From: an uncultured Caldimicrobium sp.
GTDB taxonomy: Bacteria > Desulfobacterota > Thermodesulfobacteria > Thermodesulfobacteriales > Thermodesulfobacteriaceae
Assembly (NCBI GenBank): GCA_938091475.1
Contig: CALLJI010000226.1
Coordinates: forward strand, 1 to 5,755
DNA length: 5,755 nt
Direction of reading: 5' to 3'
Positions 1 to 5,652 of this stretch are shown piece after piece (within the stretch, counting starts at the first letter, position 1; each line of letters starts with the position of its first letter). The notes below the pieces were generated by a model. That model searched no databases and had not been told where the DNA came from. It saw only the letters and a program-made list of their open reading frames with translations. Both the position numbers and the translations under genes were made by a program.

Positions 1-110
1 CTACGGGTTTTAAATTCTTGGGCTCAGCAAGACGGGTCCCTACGATTTTTATTTCTGGGCTAAGCGTGATTTACTCCATAAATTGGGACAATTCTTGAAT
101 TTCCCCTACC
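1..110 (-). repeat. Decayed GTAG-type palindromic repeats, left cluster
   Basis: This stretch has no gene. It holds three worn copies of the palindromes seen at 4827-5592, all with CTAC at the right (minus orientation). Copy one is 19-43, with the CTAC of a further unit at 1-4. Positions 1-43 align without gaps to the reverse complement of 5095-5137, 36 of 43 bases identical by my count. Positions 40-60 match the reverse complement of 4809-4830 with one T missing. Copy two, 56-80, resembles the AAATC/GATTT unit at 5054-5078 (about 19 of 25). Copy three, 84-109, resembles the GATTC/GAATC unit at 5212-5238. The arms no longer pair well, so these are probably old copies. Confidence 0.8.
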
Positions 111-122
111 TTTTTTAAATTT

Positions 123-199
123 TACAATGTGACATTTCAAAATAATTATTGAGTGGGACATCTTAAAATAGTAACCACAAATTTTTAAAAGCCCCTTGA
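123..199. repeat. AT-rich element shared with the right flank (left copy)
   Basis: Positions 123-144 match 5590-5611 at 21 of 22 bases. A second block, AAAATAGTAA followed by AT-rich sequence and AAAAGCCCC (166-195), resembles 5607-5643. Within this copy a motif of the form GTG..ACATnTnAAAATA occurs twice in direct orientation (129-144 and about 153-170). Such tandem internal repeats resemble the multi-repeat ends of IS21-like insertion sequences, but no transposase is present, so the mobile-element origin is only a guess. In both copies the element follows the CTAC side of a GTAG palindrome. Confidence 0.5.
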
Positions 200-224
200 T
201 AATTTTAAAAAAGTAGTTTATAAA
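196..224 (+). promoter_or_regulatory. Sigma70-type promoter for the gcvH-like/fabD/kor/dtd operon
   Basis: A -35 box TTGATA (196-201) and a -10 box TATAAA (219-224) are separated by 17 bases, each matching the consensus at five of six positions. Transcription would start near 231, leaving a leader of about 70 bases before the first ATG at 303. It is the best promoter I see before the operon, and there is no intergenic space for another further down. It is predicted from sequence only. Confidence 0.65.
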
Positions 225-230
225 AAGTGC

Positions 231-251
231 ATACCACCCAGAGGTAGGTAT
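231..251 (+). promoter_or_regulatory. Possible leader hairpin or operator at the predicted transcript start
   Basis: ATACCACC (231-238) can pair with GGTAGGTAT (243-251) around a CAGA loop, with one bulged A. It begins where the transcript is expected to begin, so it could be a 5' stabilising hairpin or a dyad operator just downstream of the promoter. It lacks a T-run, so it is not a terminator. Confidence 0.3.
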
Positions 252-302
252 AGACTAAAGCAGAGCAAGCCCTAATTTTACAACTTAAAGGAGGGAGGTA
301 AG

Positions 303-731
303 ATGAAATTTCCCGAAGATAGACTTTATACTGAAAAACATCTTTGGGTTAAGAAAGAAAAAAAGAAGACAGTGAAAATTGGAGTAACGGACTATTTTGC
401 TGCAAAGGAGGTAGAAATTATTGATATTGATCTTCCTGAAGAAGGCGAGGAATATGAAAGAGATGATATTTTTGGTAGTTTAGAGAGTGTAGAGGAAGTC
501 TATGACCTTTATATGCCTGTCTCTGGAATGATAGTTGCCGTAAATGAGAAAGTTTTAGATAATGTGGATCTGCTGAATGAAGATCCCTATGAAGAGGGAT
601 GGCTGATCAAGGTGGAAATGAGCAATCCTCAAGAGCTGGAAGATCTTCTTCCTCCAGAGGATTATGAACTAAAAGTTTCTGAAGAAATAGAAGAAATTAC
701 CCCAGAAAAACTGGGAGAAGAGGAAGAATAG
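303..731 (+). CDS. GcvH-like protein lacking the lipoyl-attachment lysine
   Basis: The 142-residue product has the glycine cleavage H-protein (lipoyl/biotinyl-carrier-like) layout. It has an N-terminal RLYTEKHLWV block (7-16), IGVTDY (26-31), a DIDLPEEGE strand (41-49), and the hairpin loop GSLESVEEVYDLYMPVSG (58-75). In true GcvH this loop reads ESVK, and that Lys carries lipoate. Here codon 64 (492-494) is GAG, so the residue is Glu and lipoylation at the usual site is impossible. The C-terminal part, about 110-142, is very acidic and makes the protein somewhat longer than the usual 125-130 residues. The ATG at 303 has a strong ribosome site (GGAGGG, 290-295). It is the first gene of the operon and its stop touches the fabD start. 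It is therefore unlikely to be a glycine-cleavage carrier. A structural, regulatory or scaffold role with FabD or the oxidoreductase is speculation. Confidence 0.85.
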   Translation: MKFPEDRLYTEKHLWVKKEKKKTVKIGVTDYFAAKEVEIIDIDLPEEGEEYERDDIFGSLESVEEVYDLYMPVSGMIVAVNEKVLDNVDLLNEDPYEEGWLIKVEMSNPQELEDLLPPEDYELKVSEEIEEITPEKLGEEEE

Positions 732-1670
732 ATGTGGGCTTTGGTTTTTCCTGGACAGGGCTCTCAATATCTTGGTATGGGTAAGGATTTTTATGAGAAC
801 TCTCTTAAGGCTAAAGAAATATTTCATCAAGCTGAAGAGATTACAGGTATACCTATAAGAAAATTAGTCTTTGAAGGACCGCTTGAAGAATTATCTTTGA
901 CTGAGAATCTTCAGGTTTGCTTAACTGTAGTCAATATTTGCGCCTTTGAACTTTTTAGAGAGGCTATTAAAGATAAATTTTTTGAGAAAGTAAAAGCTAC
1001 TGCTGGTCATAGCTTAGGAGAATTTAGTGCTCTTTATGCAGCAGGGGTTCTCTCTTTCAAAGACACTCTTCTTGCGGTTAAGAAAAGAGGAGAACTAATG
1101 GGAAGGGCTGGTAGGGATAAACCATCTGGGATGTATGCGGTCATAAATTTTCCAAAAGAGAGATTAGAAGAAATTTTAAAGGAAATCCCTGGATTGGTGA
1201 TTATCTCTAATTATAATTCACCCAAGCAATTTGTAATTAGTGGGGAAGAACCTGGGCTTACGCTTGCTGCAGAAAAGGTTAAAGGAGAAGGTGGAAAGGT
1301 AGTGAAATTAAAGGTTAGTGCGGGATTTCACAGTCCTTTAATGGATTCAGCAGAAAGAGAGTTTAGTGCCTTTTTAGAAACTATAGAATTTAAAACACCT
1401 CAAATTCCCTTTGTTAGTAATGTAAGCAGTTCCTTTGAGGAAAGGGCAGATAGAATAAAAAGCCTAATGCAAAGGCAAATTACTTCTCCAGTTAGATGGA
1501 TAGAGGTAATAGAAAACATCTATTCTCAGGGAATTTATACTTTTATTGAGCTTGGGCCAAAGCAAGTGCTTAAAGGACTTATTTCACAAATTCTACAAGA
1601 TAGAACTTTCAAGTGTTATAATATTGAAAATTTAATTACCTTGCAAGAAACTTTGCAGGCCCTCTCCTAA
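732..1670 (+). CDS. fabD: Malonyl-CoA:ACP transacylase FabD
   Basis: This cytoplasmic enzyme moves the malonyl group from CoA to acyl carrier protein, supplying the extender unit of type II fatty-acid synthesis. At 312 residues it has the usual length. Visible signatures are FPGQGSQ (6-12), the nucleophile elbow GHSLGE with Ser94, the substrate-binding arginine of KKRGELM (Arg119), the catalytic histidine in AGFHSPLM (His200), RQITSPVRW (248-256) and ELGPKQVL near the C-terminus. All active-site elements are intact. The ATG follows the upstream stop directly (TAG then ATG), with a purine-rich ribosome site inside the end of the previous gene, so translation is probably coupled. Its pairing with a 2-oxoacid oxidoreductase instead of other fab genes is unusual. 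The family call is firm. Confidence 0.95.
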   Translation: MWALVFPGQGSQYLGMGKDFYENSLKAKEIFHQAEEITGIPIRKLVFEGPLEELSLTENLQVCLTVVNICAFELFREAIKDKFFEKVKATAGHSLGEFSALYAAGVLSFKDTLLAVKKRGELMGRAGRDKPSGMYAVINFPKERLEEILKEIPGLVIISNYNSPKQFVISGEEPGLTLAAEKVKGEGGKVVKLKVSAGFHSPLMDSAEREFSAFLETIEFKTPQIPFVSNVSSSFEERADRIKSLMQRQITSPVRWIEVIENIYSQGIYTFIELGPKQVLKGLISQILQDRTFKCYNIENLITLQETLQALS

Positions 1671-1674
1671 TTGC

Positions 1675-1887
1675 ATGATCGTAAAAGTCTTAGAAGAGCG
1701 TTGCAAGGGATGTGGTCTTTGTATTGAATTTTGTCCAAAAAAAGTTCTTGTTTTCTCTGAAAGGAGAAATCAGCAAGGATACAAAATAGTTGCCCTGGCC
1801 TTTCCAGAGAAATGTAATCAATGTGGGATATGTTATCTTATGTGTCCAGAGGTAGTTTTTGTTAAGGAGGATTCTTTTGAGAAATAA
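1675..1887 (+). CDS. korD: 2-oxoacid:ferredoxin oxidoreductase delta subunit (2x[4Fe-4S] ferredoxin)
   Basis: This 70-residue ferredoxin-like protein carries two classic four-cysteine motifs, [12 protein letters not shown] (10-21) and [12 protein letters not shown] (47-58), each ending in Pro. Each motif should coordinate a [4Fe-4S] cluster with the fourth ligand shared between motifs in the usual ferredoxin fold. In the four-subunit enzymes the delta subunit passes electrons from the beta-subunit cluster to external ferredoxin. The ATG lies 4 bases after fabD and the 3' end overlaps korA by 11 bases. The delta-alpha-beta-gamma gene order matches Kor-type clusters of anaerobes. Read alone it could be any small ferredoxin; the context makes the call. 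Confidence 0.9.
   Translation: MIVKVLEERCKGCGLCIEFCPKKVLVFSERRNQQGYKIVALAFPEKCNQCGICYLMCPEVVFVKEDSFEK
1864..1870 (+). promoter_or_regulatory. Ribosome binding site that fixes the korA start
   Basis: AAGGAGG lies inside the end of korD and is followed after 6 bases by TTG at 1877. An in-frame TTG at 1859 would sit before this site, so the 1877 TTG is the better start. Confidence 0.75.
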
Positions 1888-2956
1888 GAGGGTGCTGGTT
1901 AAGGGAGTAGAAGCCGTAGCTTTAGGAGCACTTGAGGGGGGCTGTGAGTGTTATTTTGGTTATCCTATAACTCCTCAAAATGAAATTCCAGAAATAATGA
2001 GTGTAGAACTTCCCCCAAGGGGAGGTGTCTTTTTGCAAGCTGAATCTGAGACCAGTGCTATTAATATGGTACTTGGGGCAAGTGCAGTTGGGACAAGGGT
2101 GATGACAAGCTCTTCCAGCCCAGGAATTTCCTTAATGAGTGAAGGGTTTTCCTATTTAATTGCCCTTGAACTGCCCTGCGTAATTGTAAATGTTATGCGT
2201 GGGGGACCAGGATTAGGGGGAATTGAAGCCTCTCAAGGCGATTATTTTCAAGCTGTTAAAGCCCCGGGACATGGAGATGGTAAATTTTTAGTCTTTGCTC
2301 CTTATTCTTGCCAGGAAGCTTACGAGCTAACAGCCAAAGCCTTTGAACTTGCAGATAAGTATAGAAATCCAGTAATGATTTTATCAGATGCCATTCTTGG
2401 ACAAATGAAGGAACCTCTGGAATTGAAGCCTTTAAAGATCAAAAAAATTTCCAAAGAGGGCTGGGCTTTAACAGGAGCTAAAAACAGGCCTGCTCGAGTA
2501 ATAAGAAGTCTTTTTTTGGATTCCGCTGAACTTGCCAAGAGAAATCTAACTTTACTTAGGAAGTACCAGAAAATGGAGAGAGAAATTCGTTTTGAAAAAA
2601 TGGCTGAGGGAGGGGAAAAAGTATTGGTGGTGGCTTTTGGTTCAATGGCAAGGATTTGCAAAGAGGCGGTCTTAAACCTAAGAGCTAAAGGATATGAGGT
2701 GGGCTTTTTTAGACCTATTACCCTTTTTCCCTATCCAAAAAAGGCCTTAGCTGAGTTAGTTAGTAGTCAAAAGATAAAAAAAATTATAGTCTTTGAATTA
2801 AATTGTGGACAAATGGTAGAAGATGTAGCCCTCTCCTTAAAGGGGATGGGAAAGCTTATTTCCAAGAGTTATCCTCCCAGTGTAATTCCCTTCCCTGAAG
2901 ATCTTGAAAGGGAGATAAAAAAATGTCTCAACTCTTCAGATTTCCCCAGAGTTTAA
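1877..2956 (+). CDS. korA: 2-oxoacid:ferredoxin oxidoreductase alpha subunit
   Basis: The 359-residue product is the pyrimidine-binding plus C-terminal transketolase-like part of a 2-oxoacid:ferredoxin oxidoreductase, which with the beta subunit binds thiamine diphosphate and CoA. Signatures, numbered from the TTG at 1877, are [12 protein letters not shown] (28-39), [16 protein letters not shown] (54-69), [13 protein letters not shown] (77-89) and [10 protein letters not shown] (106-115). Near the end there is a [15 protein letters not shown] block and an [11 protein letters not shown] block. The RGGPGLGG form is the one I associate with four-subunit Kor/Vor enzymes, as opposed to the RGGPSTG form of two-subunit or fused KORs. 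The substrate could be 2-oxoglutarate or branched-chain 2-oxoacids. The start is a TTG chosen from the AAGGAGG at 1864-1870; an upstream TTG at 1859 would add six residues. The 3' end overlaps korB by 34 bases. Confidence 0.9.
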   Translation: MRNKRVLVKGVEAVALGALEGGCECYFGYPITPQNEIPEIMSVELPPRGGVFLQAESETSAINMVLGASAVGTRVMTSSSSPGISLMSEGFSYLIALELPCVIVNVMRGGPGLGGIEASQGDYFQAVKAPGHGDGKFLVFAPYSCQEAYELTAKAFELADKYRNPVMILSDAILGQMKEPLELKPLKIKKISKEGWALTGAKNRPARVIRSLFLDSAELAKRNLTLLRKYQKMEREIRFEKMAEGGEKVLVVAFGSMARICKEAVLNLRAKGYEVGFFRPITLFPYPKKALAELVSSQKIKKIIVFELNCGQMVEDVALSLKGMGKLISKSYPPSVIPFPEDLEREIKKCLNSSDFPRV

Positions 2957-3657
2957 AAAAGACCCTTTTTCACTATTGCCCTGGCTGCCATCATAGTCTC
3001 ATTCATAGGCTTCTTTGTGAAGTGATTGATGAACTGGGTATTAGAGAAAAGACCGTAGGTATTGCCTCTATTGGGTGTTCCTGTTTTCTCTATTTTTACA
3101 TTGATGTAGATATAGTTGAGGCACCTCATGGAAGGGCTTGCTCAGCAGCCACTGGTATAAAAAGGGCTCGCCCTGATCTCTTAGTTTTTACCTATCAAGG
3201 AGATGGAGATTTTGCAGCCATAGGTTTAGGAGATAGTCTCCATTCTGCCTCTCGAGGTGAGAAATTTACAGTGCTTATGATCAACAATACCCTCTATGGG
3301 ATGACGGGAGGTCAGGTTTCTCCTACTACTCCTCTCTGTCAAAAAACCACTACCACTCCTTTGGGAAGAGACCCTCAAGTCCATGGCTATCCAATGAAAA
3401 TTGCTGAAATGTTAGGCAATTTTGAAGGTGTGGCTCTATCAGCCAGAGTAGCTGTAAACAACCCCAAAAGAGTACTTTCCGCAAAGGAAGTTTTAAAAAA
3501 AGCCTTTCTCTACCAAAGGGAGGCCAAAGGATTTACTTATGTGGAGTTTTTATCGGCTTGTCCTGTTAACTGGAAGATGGATCCCCTCTCTGCTACCAAA
3601 TATGTGGATAAACTTACCGAGATTTTTCCATTGGGCACTTTCAAGGATATTGGATGA
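2923..3657 (+). CDS. korB: 2-oxoacid:ferredoxin oxidoreductase beta subunit (thiamine-diphosphate binding)
   Basis: This 244-residue subunit binds the thiamine diphosphate and the proximal [4Fe-4S] cluster of the oxidoreductase. The TPP motif is GDGD (93-96) followed 28 residues later by NN (121-122) and LYGMTGGQ (124-131). The likely cluster cysteines are Cys19 and Cys22 (YCPGCHH), Cys52 or Cys54 (IGCSCF) and Cys213 (SACPVNW). VEAPHGRA (65-72) and KTTTTPLGRDP (141-151) are also typical. The YCPGCHH form differs slightly from the more common CPGCGH, with no cysteine lost. The ATG has AAGGGAG 9 bases upstream and lies within the end of korA. The product resembles both KorB and VorA subfamilies, so the exact acyl substrate stays open. 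Confidence 0.92.
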   Translation: MSQLFRFPQSLKKTLFHYCPGCHHSLIHRLLCEVIDELGIREKTVGIASIGCSCFLYFYIDVDIVEAPHGRACSAATGIKRARPDLLVFTYQGDGDFAAIGLGDSLHSASRGEKFTVLMINNTLYGMTGGQVSPTTPLCQKTTTTPLGRDPQVHGYPMKIAEMLGNFEGVALSARVAVNNPKRVLSAKEVLKKAFLYQREAKGFTYVEFLSACPVNWKMDPLSATKYVDKLTEIFPLGTFKDIG

Positions 3658-4262
3658 GTCGAATTATGAAGAAAAAATCTATGAAGTATGAAATAATCTT
3701 TTCTGGTTTTGGGGGGCAAGGAGTTCTCTTTGTAGGAAATTTAATTGCCCTTGCTGGAATGTATCAAGGTTTCAATGTTTCCTTCTTACCTGTTTATGGC
3801 CCAGAGATGCGGGGTGGAACTTGCCATTGCACAGTCCTTTTATCGGATAAAGAAATAGCCTCGCCCTTGGTCTATGAACCAGGCTATTTAGTGATCTTTA
3901 ACTTACCCTCTTTTTTAAAATTTATTCCAAGATTAAAAAGGGGAGGCTTAGCCTTAGTAAACAAGGATTTAGTCAAAGTTGAGGAAATTGAGCATTATGA
4001 GACACTCTGTGCCAACAAAAAAATTCTTTGGTTGCCCTTGAATACTTGGGCAGAAGCAATTGGTATGCCCCTTGCCTTAAATCTATGTGCCTTAGGTGCC
4101 TTAAATAAGCTTTTAGGTCTCTTTCCAGAGGAAATCTTGATAAAAGCTTTAAGGGAGATGCTTGGCAAGGAAAAACTCCCTCTCCTTGAGGCCAATCTCA
4201 AAGCCTATCGGAAGGGTTTTGAAGAAGTAGAGGCTTATGAGAGCAGTCTTACAAAGAGTTAA
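3654..4262 (+). CDS. korC: 2-oxoacid:ferredoxin oxidoreductase gamma subunit
   Basis: The 202-residue product is the gamma domain of the oxidoreductase, which contacts CoA and helps close the active site. Family marks are the glycine-rich SGFGGQGV (17-24), PVYGPEMRGGTCHC (46-59) and the NLPSF strand after a variable region. The ATG overlaps the korB stop in the ATGA arrangement and has AAGGA 6 bases upstream (3643-3647). Most homologues begin at the equivalent of MKYEI (3681), so the ten extra N-terminal residues here could be non-essential or the start could be internal. The upstream start has the better ribosome site. The 3' end overlaps dtd by 26 bases. Confidence 0.9.
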   Translation: MSRIMKKKSMKYEIIFSGFGGQGVLFVGNLIALAGMYQGFNVSFLPVYGPEMRGGTCHCTVLLSDKEIASPLVYEPGYLVIFNLPSFLKFIPRLKRGGLALVNKDLVKVEEIEHYETLCANKKILWLPLNTWAEAIGMPLALNLCALGALNKLLGLFPEEILIKALREMLGKEKLPLLEANLKAYRKGFEEVEAYESSLTKS

Positions 4263-4686
4263 AAAGGCAAGGCTTGTAGTAGAGGGCAAACTCTATAGTG
4301 AAATTGGAAAGGGAATTCTGGCTTTAGTTTGTGTGGAAAAGGGTGATGATGAGAAGGTGCTCTCTTGGATGGCAGAAAAAATTGCTAGGATACGCATCTT
4401 TCCCGATGAATCGGGTAAATTTAATCTGAGTGTACAAAAGATGGGAGGAGAGGTTTTGCTTGTCTCAAATTTTACTCTTTGTGGAGAGCTCAATAAAGGG
4501 ACAAGACCAAGTTTTCATCTAGCAGAAGACCCCATTCAAGCCAAGGCATTGTTAGAAAGACTTGCCAAGGAACTTCGGGCTAAAGGCTTAAAGGTAGAGG
4601 AAGGCGTATTTGGTGCCCATATGGAAATTGAACTCATAAATGATGGACCAGTGACCCTTATACTTGAACGAAGACCTAAGGGATAA
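4237..4686 (+). CDS. dtd: D-aminoacyl-tRNA deacylase
   Basis: This 149-residue enzyme hydrolyses D-amino acids, and mischarged glycine, from tRNA in the cytoplasm. It is of normal length and starts with the typical MRAVLQRV. The catalytic strand reads VSNFTL (76-81), with Thr80 kept, then NKGTRPSF (86-93). The Gly-cisPro motif that enforces chirality is in INDGPVT (134-140), preceded by FGAHMEI. One deviation stands out: the usual SQFTL motif is SNFTL here, with Asn78 for Gln. The start lies inside korC with only a weak ribosome site, AGAGG (4229-4233), so it probably depends on translational coupling. It is the last gene of the operon, and a link to the oxidoreductase is not obvious. Confidence 0.93.
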   Translation: MRAVLQRVKKARLVVEGKLYSEIGKGILALVCVEKGDDEKVLSWMAEKIARIRIFPDESGKFNLSVQKMGGEVLLVSNFTLCGELNKGTRPSFHLAEDPIQAKALLERLAKELRAKGLKVEEGVFGAHMEIELINDGPVTLILERRPKG

Positions 4687-4826
4687 CCAAGGGTTTTGTG
4701 ACTAAAACTTAAAGCTTTCACCTTCAATGCCCCTCATTTTAGGTCTGTTATTCCAAAGGTGATGTCACACCCTTTTACTTTTTTGAATTGTCACCTTCTT
4801 CACGCTGTGCCCAGAAATAAAAAATC
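4687..4826. other. Non-coding spacer between dtd and the palindrome array
   Basis: No credible gene is seen. It holds a weak terminator candidate (4755-4784). An alternative long-range pair, AAGGTGA (4756-4762) with TCACCTT (4791-4797), is also present. The short piece CACGCTGTGCCCA (4801-4813) looks like the right half of a plus-orientation array unit. The sequence 4809-4830 recurs inverted at 40-60. Confidence 0.6.
4755..4784 (+). terminator. Weak intrinsic terminator candidate after dtd
   Basis: AAAGGTG (4755-4761) can pair with CACCCTTT (4768-4775) with one bulged C and a six-base loop, followed by TTTTTT at 4779-4784. The stem is short and imperfect, so readthrough into the palindrome array is likely. 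Confidence 0.35.
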
Positions 4827-4951
4827 GTAGGGGCAGCCCTTACGGCTGCCCACATTGGGCACGGCGGTGCCGTGCTTCTACAAATTTGGGGGCGATTCGT
4901 GAATCGCCCCTACAGATGTAAACCTTTGGGCACGACATGTCGTGCCCCTAC
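4827..4951. repeat. Higher-order block A of the palindrome array
   Basis: One plus-orientation unit with AGCC arms, a three-base spacer, then three minus-orientation units with arms ACGGC, GATTC and ACGAC. The same order (AGCC, then ACGGC, GATTC, ACGGC) recurs in blocks B and C. The second unit has TTCTAC instead of CCCTAC, a sign of decay. Confidence 0.8.
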
Positions 4952-5020
4952 AATTTTAAAAATTTTGTGAATAATAGAAAAAATGTAGGGGCAGCATGCT
5001 GTGCCCAAGGAATAAAATTG

Positions 5021-5078
5021 GTAGCCGCAGGCTTTAGCCTGCGAAATATACTTGTAGGGGCAAATCACGATTTGCCCA
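5021..5078 (+). repeat. 57-bp perfect duplication, copy 1 (GTAGCC palindrome plus AAATC unit)
   Basis: Positions 5021-5077 are identical to 5359-5415. Each copy holds a variant palindrome whose head is GTAG but whose arms are CGCAGGCT/AGCCTGCG in place of a GGGC-type arm, nine bases of spacer, and a GTAGGGGC unit with AAATC/GATTT arms. Identical spacers show that the pair spread as one piece. Confidence 0.85.
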
Positions 5079-5133
5079 AAGGATTTAAAAATTCGTAGGG
5101 GCTCAGCATGCTGAGCCCAAGAATTTAAAAACA

Positions 5134-5277
5134 GTAGGGGCAGCCCTTACGGCTGCCCAAAATGCGGTTTAAAACCCCTTTGGGCACGGCGGTGCCGTGC
5201 CCCTACAAATTTGGGGGCGATTCGTGAATCGCCCCTACCAAATAAAACCTTTTGGGCACGGCATGCCGTGCCCCTAC
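5134..5277. repeat. Higher-order block B of the palindrome array
   Basis: An AGCC unit in plus orientation (identical to 4827-4852), a 21-base spacer, then ACGGC, GATTC and ACGGC units in minus orientation. The ACGGC unit at 5253-5277 has a perfect 20-bp palindrome. Two extra degenerate minus units follow at 5283-5347. Confidence 0.8.
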
Positions 5278-5358
5278 GAATTTGGGCAGAGGCAAGCCAT
5301 GCCCCTACAGTTTAAACCATCTGGGCACTGCGATGCTGTGCCCCTACATAAAAAAAAG

Positions 5359-5415
5359 GTAGCCGCAGGCTTTAGCCTGCGAAATATACTTGTAGGGGCA
5401 AATCACGATTTGCCC
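5359..5415 (+). repeat. 57-bp perfect duplication, copy 2
   Basis: This stretch is identical to 5021-5077. It lies directly before block C, whereas copy 1 lies before two further plus units and then block B. Confidence 0.85.
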
Positions 5416-5428
5416 GAAAATTAGAATC

Positions 5429-5560
5429 GTAGGGGCAGTCCTTGCGGCTGCCCACATTGGGCACGGCGGTGCCGTGCCCCTACGAATAAAACCTTGGGGC
5501 GATTCGTGAATCGCCCCTACCAAATAAAACCTTTTGGGCACGGCGGTGCCGTGCCCCTAC
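5429..5560. repeat. Higher-order block C of the palindrome array
   Basis: A plus-orientation AGCC-type unit with two changes in its arm and loop, a three-base spacer as in block A, then ACGGC, GATTC and ACGGC units in minus orientation. The spacer before the last unit is the same as in block B. The ACGGC units at 5181-5206, 5458-5483 and 5535-5560 are identical. Confidence 0.8.
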
Positions 5561-5589
5561 AGAAAATGGGCTGGGGCAAGCCCTGGCCC

Positions 5590-5643
5590 TACAATGTGAG
5601 ATTTCAAAATAGTAATTATAAGTCTTCTAAAAAAGCTGCCCTC
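5590..5643. repeat. AT-rich element shared with the left flank (right copy)
   Basis: It starts at the CTAC end of the last palindrome and matches 123-144 at 21 of 22 bases, with a looser match to 164-199 further on. It has the same orientation as the left copy, so the operon lies between direct repeats of this element. Confidence 0.5.
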
Positions 5644-5652
5644 AGAGGAGCT
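5629..5652 (-). terminator. Second tandem terminator of the flagellar gene
   Basis: Read on the minus strand, AGCTCCT (5652-5646) pairs with AGG and AGCT (5642-5634, two bases bulged) around CTG, followed directly by a run of T (5634-5629). It lies just after the stronger hairpin at 5662-5686 and looks like a backup. Confidence 0.55.

Larger units (their letters stand above)
4827..5592. repeat. Array of 21 GTAG-headed palindromes (REP/BIME-like)
   Basis: The units are 23-27 bases: GTAG, then usually GGGC, a variable arm, a short loop, the matching arm, and GCCC(A). Plus-orientation units (GTAG left): 4827-4852, 4985-5007, 5021-5044, 5054-5078, 5095-5119, 5134-5159, 5359-5382, 5392-5415, 5429-5454. 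Minus-orientation units (CTAC right): 4856-4881, 4887-4913, 4927-4951, 5181-5206, 5212-5238, 5253-5277, 5283-5308, 5322-5347, 5458-5483, 5495-5520, 5535-5560, 5567-5592. Arms differ (AGCC, ACGGC, ACGAC, GATTC, AAATC, TCAGC) but stay complementary in most units. A GTAG head beside a palindrome, with units paired in opposite orientation, is the hallmark of REP/BIME elements moved by RAYT transposases in other bacteria. The array sits between convergent genes, a common REP location. No transposase is in the window. Confidence 0.9.

Noticed and set aside
303..731. Canonical glycine cleavage H protein (gcvH)
   Set aside because: The lipoyl lysine is replaced by Glu64 and no other glycine-cleavage genes are nearby.
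1859..1876. Earlier TTG start of korA
   Set aside because: It lies upstream of the AAGGAGG site, which is correctly spaced for the TTG at 1877.
3681..3683. Internal ATG of korC matching the usual family N-terminus
   Set aside because: No ribosome site stands before it, while the ATG at 3654 has AAGGA at good spacing and overlaps the korB stop.
4690..4713. Hairpin AAGGGTTTT/AAAACTT after dtd as terminator
   Set aside because: The stem is AT-rich with a two-base bulge and no T-run follows.
5197..5424. Open reading frame of 75 codons inside the palindrome array
   Set aside because: It is built entirely from the repeat units and spacers, shows no ribosome site or domain, and the low-complexity peptide is what GTAGGGGC repeats give when translated.
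5344..5541. Open reading frame of 65 codons on the minus strand of the array
   Set aside because: Same reason: repeat-derived translation, overlapping another such frame on the other strand.
4827..5592. CRISPR array
   Set aside because: Repeats are palindromes in both orientations with variable arms; the spacers are irregular (3-33 bases), AT-rich and partly repeated, and no cas gene is present.
4827..5592. Series of intrinsic terminators
   Set aside because: The hairpins are GC-rich but are not followed by T-runs in a consistent direction.
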